The translations under genes and the position numbers were made by a program. The notes under the pieces were generated by a model, which made no database searches, was not told where the DNA came from, and saw nothing but the letters and a program-made list of their open reading frames with translations. A stretch of DNA of 64,000 nt. Source: Phaseolibacter flectens ATCC 12775. Its GTDB lineage: Bacteria; Pseudomonadota; Gammaproteobacteria; Enterobacterales; Enterobacteriaceae. Shown in pieces: positions 10,132 through 19,499 of this stretch (its first letter is position 1; every line of letters starts with the position of its first letter). The DNA lies in contig NZ_JAEE01000013.1 of assembly GCF_000518745.1 (NCBI RefSeq), forward strand, positions 1-64,000, written 5' to 3'.

Positions 10132-10521
10132 AAGCCTGTTATTAATCAATTTCCATCAAGTGAATGGCCATTATAGGAGGGTTAGACAAAATATGCTGTG
10201 ATTAATTACGATTTCGGTACAAGGAGATCAATTATGTCACCCGCTCCTTGCAGATTAACGGAAAGAATGGCGTACAGAGCAAACAGGTTGAAGCACGTCA
10301 GAACGGATTCGGGCAGACATGTCTCTATAATCACGCTGGAAACAGCCATCAGCCTCACTTTCATTTTTTCAAAAAAATACGGTGGTCTTCAGATATTACC
10401 CCTTAAATTTTAGAGTAATACAGGATAGACTGCGCCTAATTAATACCTGCAGTACTCAACGATATTCAGTCAGTACTGCTTCTTCATACTGATACCTTTG
10501 GCTACAAGATGTGGAGCGACG
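10132..10521. other. Intergenic region between divergent ubiD and rfaH
   Basis: About 390 bp without a recognised gene; it should hold the promoters of ubiD and rfaH. The only coding candidate is the 59-codon frame at 10234-10413, listed separately. CAAGGAG (10220-10226) and CTCCTTG (10244-10250) form a 7-bp inverted repeat around that frame's start codon. Confidence 0.6.
10234..10413 (+). CDS. Possible small ORF ahead of rfaH (unrecognised)
   Basis: A 59-codon frame with a good Shine-Dalgarno (AAGGAG, seven bases before the ATG), reading MSPAPCRLTERMAYRANRL onward. I recognise no family. The RBS and start codon sit inside a CAAGGAG/CTCCTTG inverted repeat, so if the frame is translated its initiation may be hindered. 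It has a basic N-terminal half and no clear membrane segment. It could equally be a chance frame in the rfaH 5' region. Confidence 0.22.
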   Translation: MSPAPCRLTERMAYRANRLKHVRTDSGRHVSIITLETAISLTFIFSKKYGGLQILPLKF

Positions 10522-11010
10522 ATGAAATCTTGGTTTTTACTTTATTGCAAAAGAGGTCAAATAAACCGAGCACAGGAGCACCTACACCGCCAGTCTGTTG
10601 TTACCCTCAACCCCCTGTGCCTTTGTGAAAAGATGGTACGAGGCAAACGAACACGCGTTAATGAACCCCTGTTCCCAAATTATCTTTTTATTCAGTTTGA
10701 TCCTGAAGTCATTCATACCACTACAATAAACGCGACACGAGGGGTAAACCATTTTGTCAGATTTGGACTGTACCCAGCCAAGGTGCCTGAACCCGTCATA
10801 ACTACCCTACTGGATGAAGAAAAAATAAACATCGTTGACCCTCAGCTACCCCAAGCAGGTGACGAAGTACTTATCACCGCAGGGCCTCTGCAGGGTATCA
10901 GTGCCATATTTAGTGAACCTGATGGTGAGACTCGTTCAATTCTGCTATTGAATTTACTGAACAATAAAATCAGTAAAGAGGTCAATAACCAACTATTTAA
11001 AAAAATTTAG
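10522..11010 (+). CDS. rfaH: Transcription antitermination factor RfaH
   Basis: Specialised NusG paralogue of 162 aa, equal to E. coli RfaH. It is recruited at ops sites to RNA polymerase, suppresses Rho-dependent termination and couples translation in long operons for LPS core, capsule and similar surface products. The NGN domain shows SWFLLYCKRGQ, VRGKRT, EPLFPNYLFIQFDPEV and TINATRGVNHFVRFG, and the C-terminal KOW domain follows (FSEPDGETRSILLLNLLN). The frame opens at 10498, but the ATG at 10522, preceded by GGAGCGACG, gives the family start MKSWFLLYC. Confidence 0.95.
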   Translation: MKSWFLLYCKRGQINRAQEHLHRQSVVTLNPLCLCEKMVRGKRTRVNEPLFPNYLFIQFDPEVIHTTTINATRGVNHFVRFGLYPAKVPEPVITTLLDEEKINIVDPQLPQAGDEVLITAGPLQGISAIFSEPDGETRSILLLNLLNNKISKEVNNQLFKKI

Positions 11011-11031
11011 CGACCACGGATGAGTCAGCGT

Positions 11032-11055
11032 AATAGGGAGTCAATGCTCCTTATT
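11032..11055. terminator. Hairpin downstream of rfaH
   Basis: AATAGGGAG and CTCCTTATT pair (one G-U) around a six-base loop, with outer CAGC/GCTG arms extending the structure to about 11026-11064. It lies 21 bases past the rfaH stop. There is no T tract, so a terminator role is only likely. The remaining sequence to the tatC stop (about 190 bp) holds no recognisable gene; tatD, which follows tatC in E. coli, is absent. Confidence 0.4.
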
Positions 11056-11244
11056 CGTGCTGAGTACAGGGGCTCATTTGACGTTTCAACATGCTAAGCC
11101 AATTTTTCCTCGTCCAAACCTCGAGTCCAGCCGCCCTGATGCAGCCAAAATCACTGGTAAAGTGAGCGACAACACAACGATACCGCCCTTAATGCAAGTA
11201 AGGTTATGCCTCCGCCTCGTTCAGTAAATACCATTGCATTACTA

Positions 11245-12018
11245 TCAATGGTGTTGCTGCTCGTCGTCGTCTTCCTCCTCTTGCAGATACGCACTGCGTC
11301 CTTTACCAGTATAATAACGAGAGAAAAAAACACCCACTTCAAATAAACAGTACATTGGTATGGCAAGTAAGGTTTGCGAAAAAACATCTGGTGGAGTTAA
11401 TAACATCCCCACCACAAAGGCACCGACCAAAATATACGGGCGTTTTTCTTTGAGGGACTGAGGCGTAGTGATCCCTGTCCAACAGAGCAATACAATAGCG
11501 ACAGGTACTTCAAATGCAACACCAAAGGCCATAAATATCGACATAACAAAATCAAGGTAATTACTAATATCAGTAGCAATTTGAACCCCTTGAGGTGCGG
11601 TTTTAGCAAAAAAACCAAATGCCAAAGGAAAAACAATAAAGTAAGCAAATGCCACACCGATATAAAATAACAGCGTACTGGAAAACAACAACGGCATGAC
11701 TAATTTTCTTTCGTGTCGATAGAGTGCTGGCGCGACAAAAGCCCAAACTTGGTAAAGGATCACTGGCACGGCCAGAAAAACTGAGACGATCACGGTCAAT
11801 TTAATTGGTGTAAAAAAGGGAGAAGCAACATCCGTCGCAATCATACGACTACCGGTTGGCATTTGTCGAATAAGAGGCGAGGCGATCAGTTGGTATATAT
11901 CATTAGCAAAATACACGAGCGCCAAAAAAATAACGAAAACCGCGATAATACTATTCAGTAGACGTTTACGAAGTTCAATAAGGTGGCTAATTAACGGTTG
12001 TGTGTCCTGAGTTTCCAT
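11245..12018 (-). CDS. tatC: Sec-independent protein translocase TatC
   Basis: Polytopic core of the twin-arginine translocase; with TatB it binds the RR signal peptide of folded substrates. At 257 aa (E. coli 258) it has six predicted membrane helices. The N-terminal [16 protein letters not shown] contains the conserved signal-recognition Glu, and [12 protein letters not shown] and [22 protein letters not shown] are further conserved loops. Two bases separate it from tatB. The C-terminal tail is acidic and His-rich ([11 protein letters not shown]). Confidence 0.96.
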   Translation of the reverse strand: METQDTQPLISHLIELRKRLLNSIIAVFVIFLALVYFANDIYQLIASPLIRQMPTGSRMIATDVASPFFTPIKLTVIVSVFLAVPVILYQVWAFVAPALYRHERKLVMPLLFSSTLLFYIGVAFAYFIVFPLAFGFFAKTAPQGVQIATDISNYLDFVMSIFMAFGVAFEVPVAIVLLCWTGITTPQSLKEKRPYILVGAFVVGMLLTPPDVFSQTLLAIPMYCLFEVGVFFSRYYTGKGRSAYLQEEEDDDEQQHH

Positions 12019-12020
12019 AA

Positions 12021-12554
12021 TTATTTTTCATGACTTTCAGTGTTAGCCGCTAGAGGGCTTGCTGTTTTCTCAGACGGTGAAGAGGCACGAGGTGTTGACC
12101 CCAAGGCTTCTGGCGGACTTACCTTCTCCCTTGTCTCATTGGATAATGGGTGATGACGTGGGGGAGATGCACGCTCCCGCATATCAGCATGATGCGCCGC
12201 ATCATCGGCTTGTTCGTCAACATGATCAAGGTGGCTTCCTGCGCTAGTAGGATCCACCGCCTCACGGTAACTGCGCTGCATTGACTCTGCTGTTTGACGT
12301 AACTCTTGCATGGACGCTTTCAACTCTGGAGAAAGGCTTCCTTTACTCGCTTGTTCCACCTTGTTAAGACTCTCTTGCAGCTCTTGAAGCTTTAATTCTT
12401 GAGCTAATTCTTGTTGCACGCTGGATGCCAGGGAACGCATTGCTCTTATCCATCCGGCGACGGTTCTCACTGCAACAGGTAAACGCTCAGGCCCAAGTAC
12501 AATTAGGCCGATAACAAAAACAAGTAGCAGTTCACTAAATCCGATATCAAACAC
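12021..12554 (-). CDS. tatB: Sec-independent protein translocase TatB
   Basis: Membrane-anchored receptor partner of TatC; 177 aa (E. coli 171). One N-terminal transmembrane helix ([24 protein letters not shown], with the conserved Glu and the GPERLP hinge) is followed by an amphipathic helix and a long charged, Pro/Ser-rich variable tail. The start codon is GTG with the family sequence [11 protein letters not shown]. coli tatB also uses GTG. Three bases separate it from tatA. Confidence 0.95.
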   Translation of the reverse strand: MFDIGFSELLLVFVIGLIVLGPERLPVAVRTVAGWIRAMRSLASSVQQELAQELKLQELQESLNKVEQASKGSLSPELKASMQELRQTAESMQRSYREAVDPTSAGSHLDHVDEQADDAAHHADMRERASPPRHHPLSNETREKVSPPEALGSTPRASSPSEKTASPLAANTESHEK

Positions 12555-12557
12555 TGT

Positions 12558-12806
12558 TTACACCTGATCCTGCTTGTGCTTCGTCTCTTTAATAGCCGAA
12601 GACGCGGAATTATCATGAATAGATTGATGGTGAAATTCTGCATCATCCTGAGAAGAGCTGGGAGATTTTTCATCGTCACTGATTGCTTTCTTGAAACCTT
12701 TAACCGATTCACCTAAATCTGAACCAAGACTGCGCAATTTTTTGGTGCCGAAAACCAGAACAACAATCACAGCAACAATAAGTAAATGTGTGATACTGAT
12801 ACCCAT
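12558..12806 (-). CDS. tatA: Sec-independent protein translocase TatA
   Basis: An 82-aa pore-forming subunit (E. coli 89). A short N-terminal membrane helix (residues about 4-20) leads to the [23 protein letters not shown] amphipathic helix, including the FG hinge and conserved Phe. The C-terminal tail is polar. First gene of tatABC, about 87 bp downstream of ubiB. The tail contains little conservation, as in the family. Confidence 0.94.
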   Translation of the reverse strand: MGISITHLLIVAVIVVLVFGTKKLRSLGSDLGESVKGFKKAISDDEKSPSSSQDDAEFHHQSIHDNSASSAIKETKHKQDQV

Positions 12807-12893
12807 ATTTCACCTCGATAGCGATAAAGCAGATAAATCACCCTCTGATAGTAGCAGATGTTTAAGTGCTTTAGCTATGTTAACAATTCACCT

Positions 12894-14531
12894 TTAATCA
12901 ATTTTACGCCAGCCCAGTAACCAACTGACAATGCCAATAGAGACTATGCCTGACGCGGTCAGTTGCCACTCAGGGTGAAGGTGAAGGATGCCCCCTCCGC
13001 CAACAATCAGAACAGTGCCAACCGCCAATAAATAACGCGATTTTGCATGGCGGATCCGTTGTTTGCTGAGCTCACACTCTAATTGATTGATACTCTGACT
13101 TAATTGCCTTTGCTGACGCATACTGTCATAGAATAATTCCGGCAACTCTGGTAATTTCTCTGCCCAAATTGGAGCTTTGGTTTTCACTGCTCGCCAAAGG
13201 GCGGGAAGTCCAACTTGATCCTTCACCCAGTCTTCAAGAAATGGCTTCGCAGTCTTCCATAAATCGAGTTGAGGATAAAGCTGACGACCGATACCCTCGA
13301 CATAAAGTAGCGTTTTTTGCAATAAAACCAATTGCGGTTGCACTTCCATATTGAAGCGTCTGGCAGTATTAAACAGGTTTAATAGCACATGACCAAAGGA
13401 AATTTCTGCCAGTGGCTTTTCAAAAATGGGCTCACAAACCGTTCGTATCGAAAACTCAAAGTCTTCAATGTTAGTCTCAGCTGGCACCCAACCTGAATCC
13501 ACATGTAACTCAGCCACTCGGCGATAATCACGATTAAAAAAAGCGATAAAATTTTCCGCCAGATAGCGTTTATCATTTTTATTTAATGAACCGACAATAC
13601 CACAATCTATCGCGATGTATTTCGGATTCTCAGGATGCTGATAACTGACAAAAATATTACCCGGGTGCATGTCCGCATGAAAAAAACTGTCCCGAAAAAC
13701 TTGAGTAAAGAAAACCTCAACGCCACGCTCTGCCAGCAACTGTAAATTGATATTGTGCATCTTTAACGTTTGTATGTCAGCAATAGGGATCCCATAGATC
13801 CGCTCCATGACCAACATGGTCTCACTGCCGTAATCAGAGTAAATTTCAGGAACATACAGTAAATCTGTTTGATGAAAATTACGTCTTAATTGGATCGCAT
13901 TACCCGCTTCCCGTAGTAAGTTTAGTTCATCAATTAAGGTTTTCTCATAATCTCTTACCACTTCGACAGGCCTTAATCGGCGACCATCAGGTAACAATCG
14001 AGGCAACCAGCGAGCTAAGCGATAAATCAACTTCATATCCACTTTGATCACGGGCAGGATGTCCGGTCTTATCACCTTAATGACCACATCCTTACCATTT
14101 TCTTTCAATGTGGCAGTATGCACCTGCGCGATAGAAGCGGAAGCCAAGGGTTTAATTTCAAAATTATCAAACCACTGTGACACTGGGCCTCCCAATGAGC
14201 GCTCTATTTGTTGCTGAGCCATCACCCCATCAAAAGGAGGAACTTGATCTTGAAGGGCTGACAATTGATCGGCGATATCGACAGGGAAAAGGTCACGACG
14301 CGTGGAGAGCATTTGTCCAAGCTTGATCCACACTGGCCCCAGCTGTTCGAGAACCAGTCTTAGGCGGACACCCAACGTTTTTTCCGTATGACGATGAGGG
14401 ATCCAAAATAAACAACGACGCCATAATCTAAAAGGGAATGTCACACGATTTTTCGGCACTAATTGATCGAGACCATAGCTTAAAAATAGACGAATGATAA
14501 AATACAGCCGACGTATTTCACTGAAACTCAT
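12894..14531 (-). CDS. ubiB: Ubiquinone biosynthesis accessory kinase-like protein UbiB
   Basis: Atypical protein-kinase-like ATPase of the ABC1/ADCK/UbiB family, needed for ubiquinone synthesis. At 545 aa (E. coli 546) it shows the KxGQ-type motif ([16 protein letters not shown], about residues 72-86), QDQVPPFDG, the Ala-rich loop [12 protein letters not shown], the catalytic [10 protein letters not shown] and the DCGIVG metal motif. Two C-terminal hydrophobic helices anchor it in the inner membrane. Its ATG overlaps the ubiJ stop by 4 bp (ATGA). Confidence 0.96.
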   Translation of the reverse strand: MSFSEIRRLYFIIRLFLSYGLDQLVPKNRVTFPFRLWRRCLFWIPHRHTEKTLGVRLRLVLEQLGPVWIKLGQMLSTRRDLFPVDIADQLSALQDQVPPFDGVMAQQQIERSLGGPVSQWFDNFEIKPLASASIAQVHTATLKENGKDVVIKVIRPDILPVIKVDMKLIYRLARWLPRLLPDGRRLRPVEVVRDYEKTLIDELNLLREAGNAIQLRRNFHQTDLLYVPEIYSDYGSETMLVMERIYGIPIADIQTLKMHNINLQLLAERGVEVFFTQVFRDSFFHADMHPGNIFVSYQHPENPKYIAIDCGIVGSLNKNDKRYLAENFIAFFNRDYRRVAELHVDSGWVPAETNIEDFEFSIRTVCEPIFEKPLAEISFGHVLLNLFNTARRFNMEVQPQLVLLQKTLLYVEGIGRQLYPQLDLWKTAKPFLEDWVKDQVGLPALWRAVKTKAPIWAEKLPELPELFYDSMRQQRQLSQSINQLECELSKQRIRHAKSRYLLAVGTVLIVGGGGILHLHPEWQLTASGIVSIGIVSWLLGWRKID

Positions 14532-15133
14532 AACACTTCCTTTTCTGTTAATCGTTTTTCCAGTAAATCGACCTGTCGTGCTAAGGCTTCGGTCTCTTCA
14601 CAAAACCAGATCACTTCAAGGTGAGCTGGGGTTGCACGCCATTCTTCAGTGAGGACTTCGCTTAAACGTCTCTGTCCCTGTTGCAGGGAGGTCTTGACGG
14701 AATGGATTAATCGCTTACCACTGACGGCTAACTGCTGTGCGGGCACATCACCGATAAGACGAGCAAGGTATTCCGTTATATCCCATTCAGCCAGATCAAG
14801 TAACGCGGAGAATTGCTGAATAACCTGTAAATCCCCCTGAACATCTAACCGTCCCGCTTTCAGTAACCCAGTCACATTTTGTCGTTTGTTAATTTCGCGT
14901 AACTCACCTAACCCTAAGCTCACAACACAATCACTGTCTGCCTCATGCTGATTAATGACATCGATCTGTTGTTCACTGAAAACCAGCACCAAGGGATGAG
15001 AAAATTCTCTAATTTTTAGCGTCAGAATGCGGCCATACAATCGTTGTCGTCCTGCTTTTAAACCTGACTCCTTCCAGAGCAGATGATTAAGAAGTCGTTC
15101 AATTGCGGCTGAAGCCAAGGTTAACCCCATCAT
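14528..15133 (-). CDS. ubiJ: Ubiquinone biosynthesis accessory factor UbiJ
   Basis: A 201-aa SCP2-domain protein (E. coli UbiJ/YigP 201) that binds ubiquinone intermediates in the cytoplasmic Ubi complex. The SCP2-like N-terminal domain covers about residues 15-115, and the C-terminus is a helical, coiled-coil-like tail ([14 protein letters not shown]). It overlaps the ubiE stop by one base (TGATG) and ubiB by four, so ubiE-ubiJ-ubiB is one coupled unit. Two consecutive ATG codons open the frame; the first is used here. Confidence 0.93.
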   Translation of the reverse strand: MMGLTLASAAIERLLNHLLWKESGLKAGRQRLYGRILTLKIREFSHPLVLVFSEQQIDVINQHEADSDCVVSLGLGELREINKRQNVTGLLKAGRLDVQGDLQVIQQFSALLDLAEWDITEYLARLIGDVPAQQLAVSGKRLIHSVKTSLQQGQRRLSEVLTEEWRATPAHLEVIWFCEETEALARQVDLLEKRLTEKEVL

Positions 15134-15888
15134 CAGAATTTATATCCGCGATGCAAGGCCACAATACCGCCGGTCAGATTAAAATACGTCGTCTGTTCAA
15201 AACCGACCTGCTCCATCATCTGTTGCAATGTTTCTTGATCTGGGTGCATACGAATGGATTCTGCAAGGTAGCGATAACTCTCGGCATCATTGGCAACAAG
15301 TTGACCAATACGCGGTAAAAGATGAAATGAGTAGGCATCATAGATTTTACTTAAGGGATCCAGCACAGGCTTAGAAAACTCTAAGACCAACAATCTACCA
15401 CCGGGTTTTAAAACTCGGAACATGGATGCAAGGGCTTTGTCTTTGTCGGTCACATTACGAAGGCCAAATGAGATCGTGATACAGTCGAAGTAGTTATCAG
15501 GGAAGGGTAACGCTTCCGCATTCGCCTGAACATAACTGACATTGCCTGATATTCCACGATTGCGAAGCTTATCGCGGCCCATTTTTAGCATTGAACTGTT
15601 AATGTCCGCCAGCACAACTTGGCCATTCTGCCCAACTAGACGAGAGAATTTTGCCGTGAGATCCCCTGTTCCCCCCGCGACATCCAACACACGTTGGCCA
15701 CGACGAACACCACTGCAATCGATAGTGAACCGTTTCCAAATACGATGGATCCCCATCGACATCAGATCATTCATCAGATCGTATTTCGCAGCAACGGAAT
15801 GAAATACATCAGCAACCTTACCTGCTTTTTCAGCTTTTGCTACTGTCTGAAAACCAAAATGAGTCGTTTCTTTTGATTGCTCTGCCAT
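15133..15888 (-). CDS. ubiE: Ubiquinone/menaquinone C-methyltransferase UbiE
   Basis: SAM-dependent methyltransferase (251 aa, equal to E. coli) acting on demethylmenaquinone and the 2-polyprenyl-6-methoxy-benzoquinol intermediate. The SAM-binding motif [12 protein letters not shown] is near residue 66, with [34 protein letters not shown] and LEFSKP following. The frame opens at 15903 without an RBS; the ATG at 15888 follows GCAGGTAAAACTG and gives the family start [16 protein letters not shown]. Confidence 0.96.
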   Translation of the reverse strand: MAEQSKETTHFGFQTVAKAEKAGKVADVFHSVAAKYDLMNDLMSMGIHRIWKRFTIDCSGVRRGQRVLDVAGGTGDLTAKFSRLVGQNGQVVLADINSSMLKMGRDKLRNRGISGNVSYVQANAEALPFPDNYFDCITISFGLRNVTDKDKALASMFRVLKPGGRLLVLEFSKPVLDPLSKIYDAYSFHLLPRIGQLVANDAESYRYLAESIRMHPDQETLQQMMEQVGFEQTTYFNLTGGIVALHRGYKF

Positions 15889-15979
15889 CAGTTTTACCTG
15901 CATTGTCTGGGGGTTCTAAATAAATTGTATCAGAGTCCAGCCTGACTGACACCTCACCGTCGTTCGATTAACGAATTTA

Positions 15980-17452
15980 TTACCCGTTTAAGTGAAATGC
16001 CTGCGTCTCTGTCATGTCTTCTGTCATTTGCTCAAGCGGGGAGTCTGCCTCCTGTCGGTATTTTTCATCGATGGGACGTTTAACGATAACGCCTAACTGA
16101 CGAAATGCCTCAGTCTGTGAAATAATATTGCCTCGACCTTCTACCAACTTTTTCATCGCCTGATGATGACTCGTCTGGGCTTTATCCAGATAGCCACCAA
16201 GGCTTTGCATATCGTCAACAAAGAGTCGGATTTTGTCATACAACCGACTTGCCCGCTCCGCAATTTTCTGAGCATTCTGACTTTGCTGTTCATAACGCCA
16301 AAGATTATTAATCGTACGCAGTGCCACCAACAAAGTGGTTGGACTGACAAGCATAATATTATGCTGTAAGGCCTCATTGATTAAATCAGGCTGGTGCTGC
16401 AGTGCCAGTAAAAATGCTGGCTCAACGGGAATAAACATTAACACATAATCAAGCGAGCTCAGTCCTGATAATTTTTGATAATCTTTATTACCTAAACCGC
16501 GGATATGCTGACGAATCGCCTGAATATGCTCTTGTAAAGCTTGCTGCTGGACACTTTTTTCCTCTGCATTAAAATAGCGTTCGTAAGCCAATAATGTCAT
16601 TTTCGCATCAATAACTACATCTTTCTTATGGGGTAAACGGACAATTACGTCAGGCTGAAAACGGCCATGCTGTCCCGATAAGCTCACTTGAGTTTCATAT
16701 TCATAACCCGCACGCAAACCTGACATTTCGAGGATCCGTGTCAGCACTACCTCTCCCCAGTTCCCCTGTATTTTATTATCCCCTTTTAAAGCTTGGGTTA
16801 AATTCAGTGCTTCTTTCGCCATCTGGGCGTTCAATTGTTGTAACTGTTTAATTTCATGTGTCAGCGTATGCCTTTCTCTGGCTTCTTGGCTGAAGCTATC
16901 ATTGATATGATGACGGAAACCCTCTAGCTGCTCACGCAGTGGGGTCAATAAATGCTCAAGACTCTGTTTATTCTGCTGATCAATACTTTGATGGGTTTGC
17001 TCAAAAATTCTGTTCGCGAGGTTTTCAAACTGAGCCGATAAACGCTGCTCACTGTTAATTAATAATCGCTGCTTTTCCTCTGCCGAGAGACGTGACTCCT
17101 CCAAACGCGCAACCATTTCACGCAATTCCGATCCTTGAAGCCGATTGGTTTCCATCTGCTGTCGAAGTTCTTGCTGACTTTGCTGATACGCCTGCTGCCA
17201 GTGTTCAAGGTGCTTAAGCTGCGCCAATGCCGCGCTATGTTCACCATGCAAGACAAGCAATTGTTGATTTTTTTGATTGATGAGTTGTAACTGCTGTTCG
17301 CTTTGTGACAACAGTCCCTGGTTGGTTTCTTCTAACAGACGGTGACGGGTAATTAATGTCGTTAGCTGGCGGCTATGCCATAATGAGGAAATAAGCCAGC
17401 CTGTCAGCAGCCCCGCAACCAGCAGAAAAACTGTCATCATCAGTTGGTTCAT
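15980..17452 (-). CDS. rmuC: RmuC family protein
   Basis: A 490-aa protein (E. coli RmuC about 475). An N-terminal membrane anchor (residues about 3-24) precedes a long Gln-rich coiled coil (about 35-190) and a C-terminal PD-(D/E)XK-like nuclease domain marked by GNWGEVVLTRILEMSGLRAGYEY, PDVIVRLPHKKDVVIDAKMTL and VLMFIPVEPAFLLAL. Loss in E. coli raises inversion between short inverted repeats, but the biochemical role is unsettled. It lies 98 bp downstream of udp, as in E. coli. Confidence 0.93.
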   Translation of the reverse strand: MNQLMMTVFLLVAGLLTGWLISSLWHSRQLTTLITRHRLLEETNQGLLSQSEQQLQLINQKNQQLLVLHGEHSAALAQLKHLEHWQQAYQQSQQELRQQMETNRLQGSELREMVARLEESRLSAEEKQRLLINSEQRLSAQFENLANRIFEQTHQSIDQQNKQSLEHLLTPLREQLEGFRHHINDSFSQEARERHTLTHEIKQLQQLNAQMAKEALNLTQALKGDNKIQGNWGEVVLTRILEMSGLRAGYEYETQVSLSGQHGRFQPDVIVRLPHKKDVVIDAKMTLLAYERYFNAEEKSVQQQALQEHIQAIRQHIRGLGNKDYQKLSGLSSLDYVLMFIPVEPAFLLALQHQPDLINEALQHNIMLVSPTTLLVALRTINNLWRYEQQSQNAQKIAERASRLYDKIRLFVDDMQSLGGYLDKAQTSHHQAMKKLVEGRGNIISQTEAFRQLGVIVKRPIDEKYRQEADSPLEQMTEDMTETQAFHLNG

Positions 17453-17550
17453 TACTCAGCCCTCTCGCAATCTCATTCAAGAGAGCCAAGGTAATGGTGT
17501 ACTGTATAGATGTCCAGATTTTTATACCAGGAGATGCACAGAATGACGTT

Positions 17551-18324
17551 TTACTGAACATCCTCTAGCAGTTTTCTCGCAGCGTCCACCACGATACGGA
17601 TCGCCTGCTGCTCAGTCTGTTGGAGCTGAGCCGCTTGTGGAATTTCATTCTGTGTTCGGTTAACAATCACCCCAGCCACCATACCTGCCCTTAACCCTTG
17701 GGTCGCACACTGGGTAAAAAGCGTCGCCGACTCCATTTCATAGTTCAGGACTCCCATCGATTGCCACGCTTGCAGCGAACCTTTAAAACGCTGAGTGACT
17801 CGACCAGAAAGCGTGTCGTAACGTTCCTGTCCTGGGTAGAACGTATCAGAGGAAGCCGTGATCCCAATGTGCATTTTTGCATTATGTTGCCGTGCGGCTT
17901 GCACTAACGCCGTGGTACAATCGAAATCCGCCACCGCCGGAAATTCTGCCGGTGCGAAATGCAGACTTGCGCCGTCTAACCTGACCGATCCTGTCGTGAT
18001 CAAAATATCACCCACTTCTATCTGTGACTGAATGGCGCCTGTCGTACCAATTCTTAAGAACGTATTGACACCTAACTGAGCGAGTTCCTCTACCGCGATC
18101 GATGTGGAAGGACCACCAATCCCTGTAGAACAAACTATAATGCTATGACCTGCTAATTCGGCACGCCAACTGGTAAATTCTCGGTGTGTAGCCAATAAAA
18201 CGGGATTATCCATCAATTCAGCAATTTTTTTAACACGTTCAGGGTCACCCGGCACTATGGCCAACGTTGCGCCTTTCAAGTCTGTTTTAGTGAGACCTAA
18301 GTGAAAAACCGTATTATCGGGCAT
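17551..18324 (-). CDS. udp: Uridine phosphorylase Udp
   Basis: Reversibly phosphorolyses uridine to uracil and ribose-1-phosphate; 257 aa (E. coli 253). The conserved [15 protein letters not shown], the phosphate/ribose-binding [19 protein letters not shown] and [15 protein letters not shown] are present. A TTG at 18336 opens the frame, but the ATG at 18324 has the RBS TTGGAG six bases before it and gives [18 protein letters not shown], the family start. A CRP-like site lies about 110-125 bp upstream. Confidence 0.95.
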   Translation of the reverse strand: MPDNTVFHLGLTKTDLKGATLAIVPGDPERVKKIAELMDNPVLLATHREFTSWRAELAGHSIIVCSTGIGGPSTSIAVEELAQLGVNTFLRIGTTGAIQSQIEVGDILITTGSVRLDGASLHFAPAEFPAVADFDCTTALVQAARQHNAKMHIGITASSDTFYPGQERYDTLSGRVTQRFKGSLQAWQSMGVLNYEMESATLFTQCATQGLRAGMVAGVIVNRTQNEIPQAAQLQQTEQQAIRIVVDAARKLLEDVQ

Positions 18325-18431
18325 AAAATACTCCAAGATGCGCGTTTTTAAAGTGGTTCCTGCATTGAACCTTGGAATATATCTTATAATTGTTGTGAGC
18401 GCCTCGGCTAAAATTCAGGTTCACCTATAAA

Positions 18432-18447
18432 TTTGATACTGCTCACA
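18432..18447. promoter_or_regulatory. CRP-like site in the udp/ysgA intergenic region
   Basis: TTTGA-TACTGC-TCACA matches the CRP consensus TGTGA-N6-TCACA at 9 of 10 arm positions. It lies in the 271-bp divergent region between udp and ysgA. CRP/CytR control of udp is established in E. coli, so this is a plausible udp activation site; a CytR site was not located. Confidence 0.55.
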
Positions 18448-18595
18448 AATAACAATTTCTAATCGATTATAAGCCCTAATTAGTTAAACAAATGAAAAAC
18501 TATCTACAAATAATAGTTCATCAACAGCGAATTTTTGGCAGCATATTGCATACTGCCCCATTCTGGATATTGCGCATGCTTTACAGGAGCTTAAA

Positions 18596-19411
18596 ATGAA
18601 TAATGCAGCATCGTCTCATCAGAGCCCGGACGGACAGCAGGACAACTTCGACGAAGGCTCCCCATCGGCGATGCCTCCCATCATCGACGGCGATTTTTCA
18701 ATTCCAAGCCAAGGTGATAAGCTGCCTGCTTATCTGTCATACCCCGCAGCGACTTCACTTCCACTGCCGATTGCCATTGTGCTTCACGATAGGCAGGGCC
18801 TAGACGATGCCATTCGCCATACTTGTCAGCAACTGGCAATGGCAGGCTATCTTGCGATTGCACCTGATTTGTTCTTCCGCCAAGTCTGCCCAGCTCAATT
18901 TGCAGAAAAAGATCCGCTTTTATCTGAGCTGATTGATGAAGTGAAAGACAGTGATGTGTTGTCCGATCTTGATCATGTGGCACACTGGGCTTCACAGAAT
19001 AAGGGCAATATACATCAGTTGGTGGTCACTGGTTATGGTTGGGGAGGACGCATCGCTTGGCTATATGCTGCCCATACGCCACAATTACAAGCTGCCGCAG
19101 CGTGGTGTGGTCCATTGCAGCAAGCCCATTCTCTGCACCACCCCCACGATCCCATGGATATTATCGATAAACTGATTGCGCCAGTTATCGGTTTATATGC
19201 TGGTGAGACAAAAAGCACGATTGACCTGCAATCGATTAAAAATATGCAGGTTAAGTTACAAAAGGCCCATCCAAAATCTAAAATTGTTGTCTATCCAGAA
19301 GCCTCAGATCATTTTTATGATCCGCATTCGTCGGCATGGCATCCTTCAGCGTGTGAAGATGGATGGCAACAAATGTTAGCATTTTTTGGATATAGCCAGA
19401 ATAAGACATGA
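18596..19411 (+). CDS. ysgA: YsgA-like dienelactone hydrolase homologue lacking the nucleophilic Cys
   Basis: A 271-aa alpha/beta-hydrolase aligned over its length with E. coli YsgA (271 aa) and in the same place between udp and metE. Shared segments include FSIPSQGDKLPAY, GYLAIAPDLFFRQ, DLDHVAHWASQNKGNIHQL, GGRIAWLYAAH and the C-terminal EDGWQQMLAFF. The dienelactone hydrolase nucleophile motif GFCWGG reads GYGWGG: Gly148 (GGT, 19037-19039) stands where Cys (TGT/TGC) is expected. The QEIFG segment is replaced by HDRQG and the Asp region by GETKST, while the C-terminal His remains in SDHFY. It is therefore probably not a dienelactone hydrolase, and may be inactive or changed in function. Confidence 0.85.
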   Translation: MNNAASSHQSPDGQQDNFDEGSPSAMPPIIDGDFSIPSQGDKLPAYLSYPAATSLPLPIAIVLHDRQGLDDAIRHTCQQLAMAGYLAIAPDLFFRQVCPAQFAEKDPLLSELIDEVKDSDVLSDLDHVAHWASQNKGNIHQLVVTGYGWGGRIAWLYAAHTPQLQAAAAWCGPLQQAHSLHHPHDPMDIIDKLIAPVIGLYAGETKSTIDLQSIKNMQVKLQKAHPKSKIVVYPEASDHFYDPHSSAWHPSACEDGWQQMLAFFGYSQNKT

Positions 19412-19457
19412 TAAATTGGCTATGGATGCTAGGTTGGTGTTGCTTAAGCCACGCCCA

Positions 19458-19486
19458 TCACCGTACTGGGCAAACCAGTACAGTGA
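19458..19486. terminator. Hairpin between convergent ysgA and metE
   Basis: TCAC-c-GTACTGG and CCAGTAC-a-GTGA pair around a GCAAA loop with a single internal mismatch. It lies between the two stop codons. No T tract follows, so it may act as a bidirectional barrier or mRNA 3' stabiliser rather than a classical terminator. Confidence 0.5.
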
Positions 19487-19499
19487 CGATTGACAGGGT

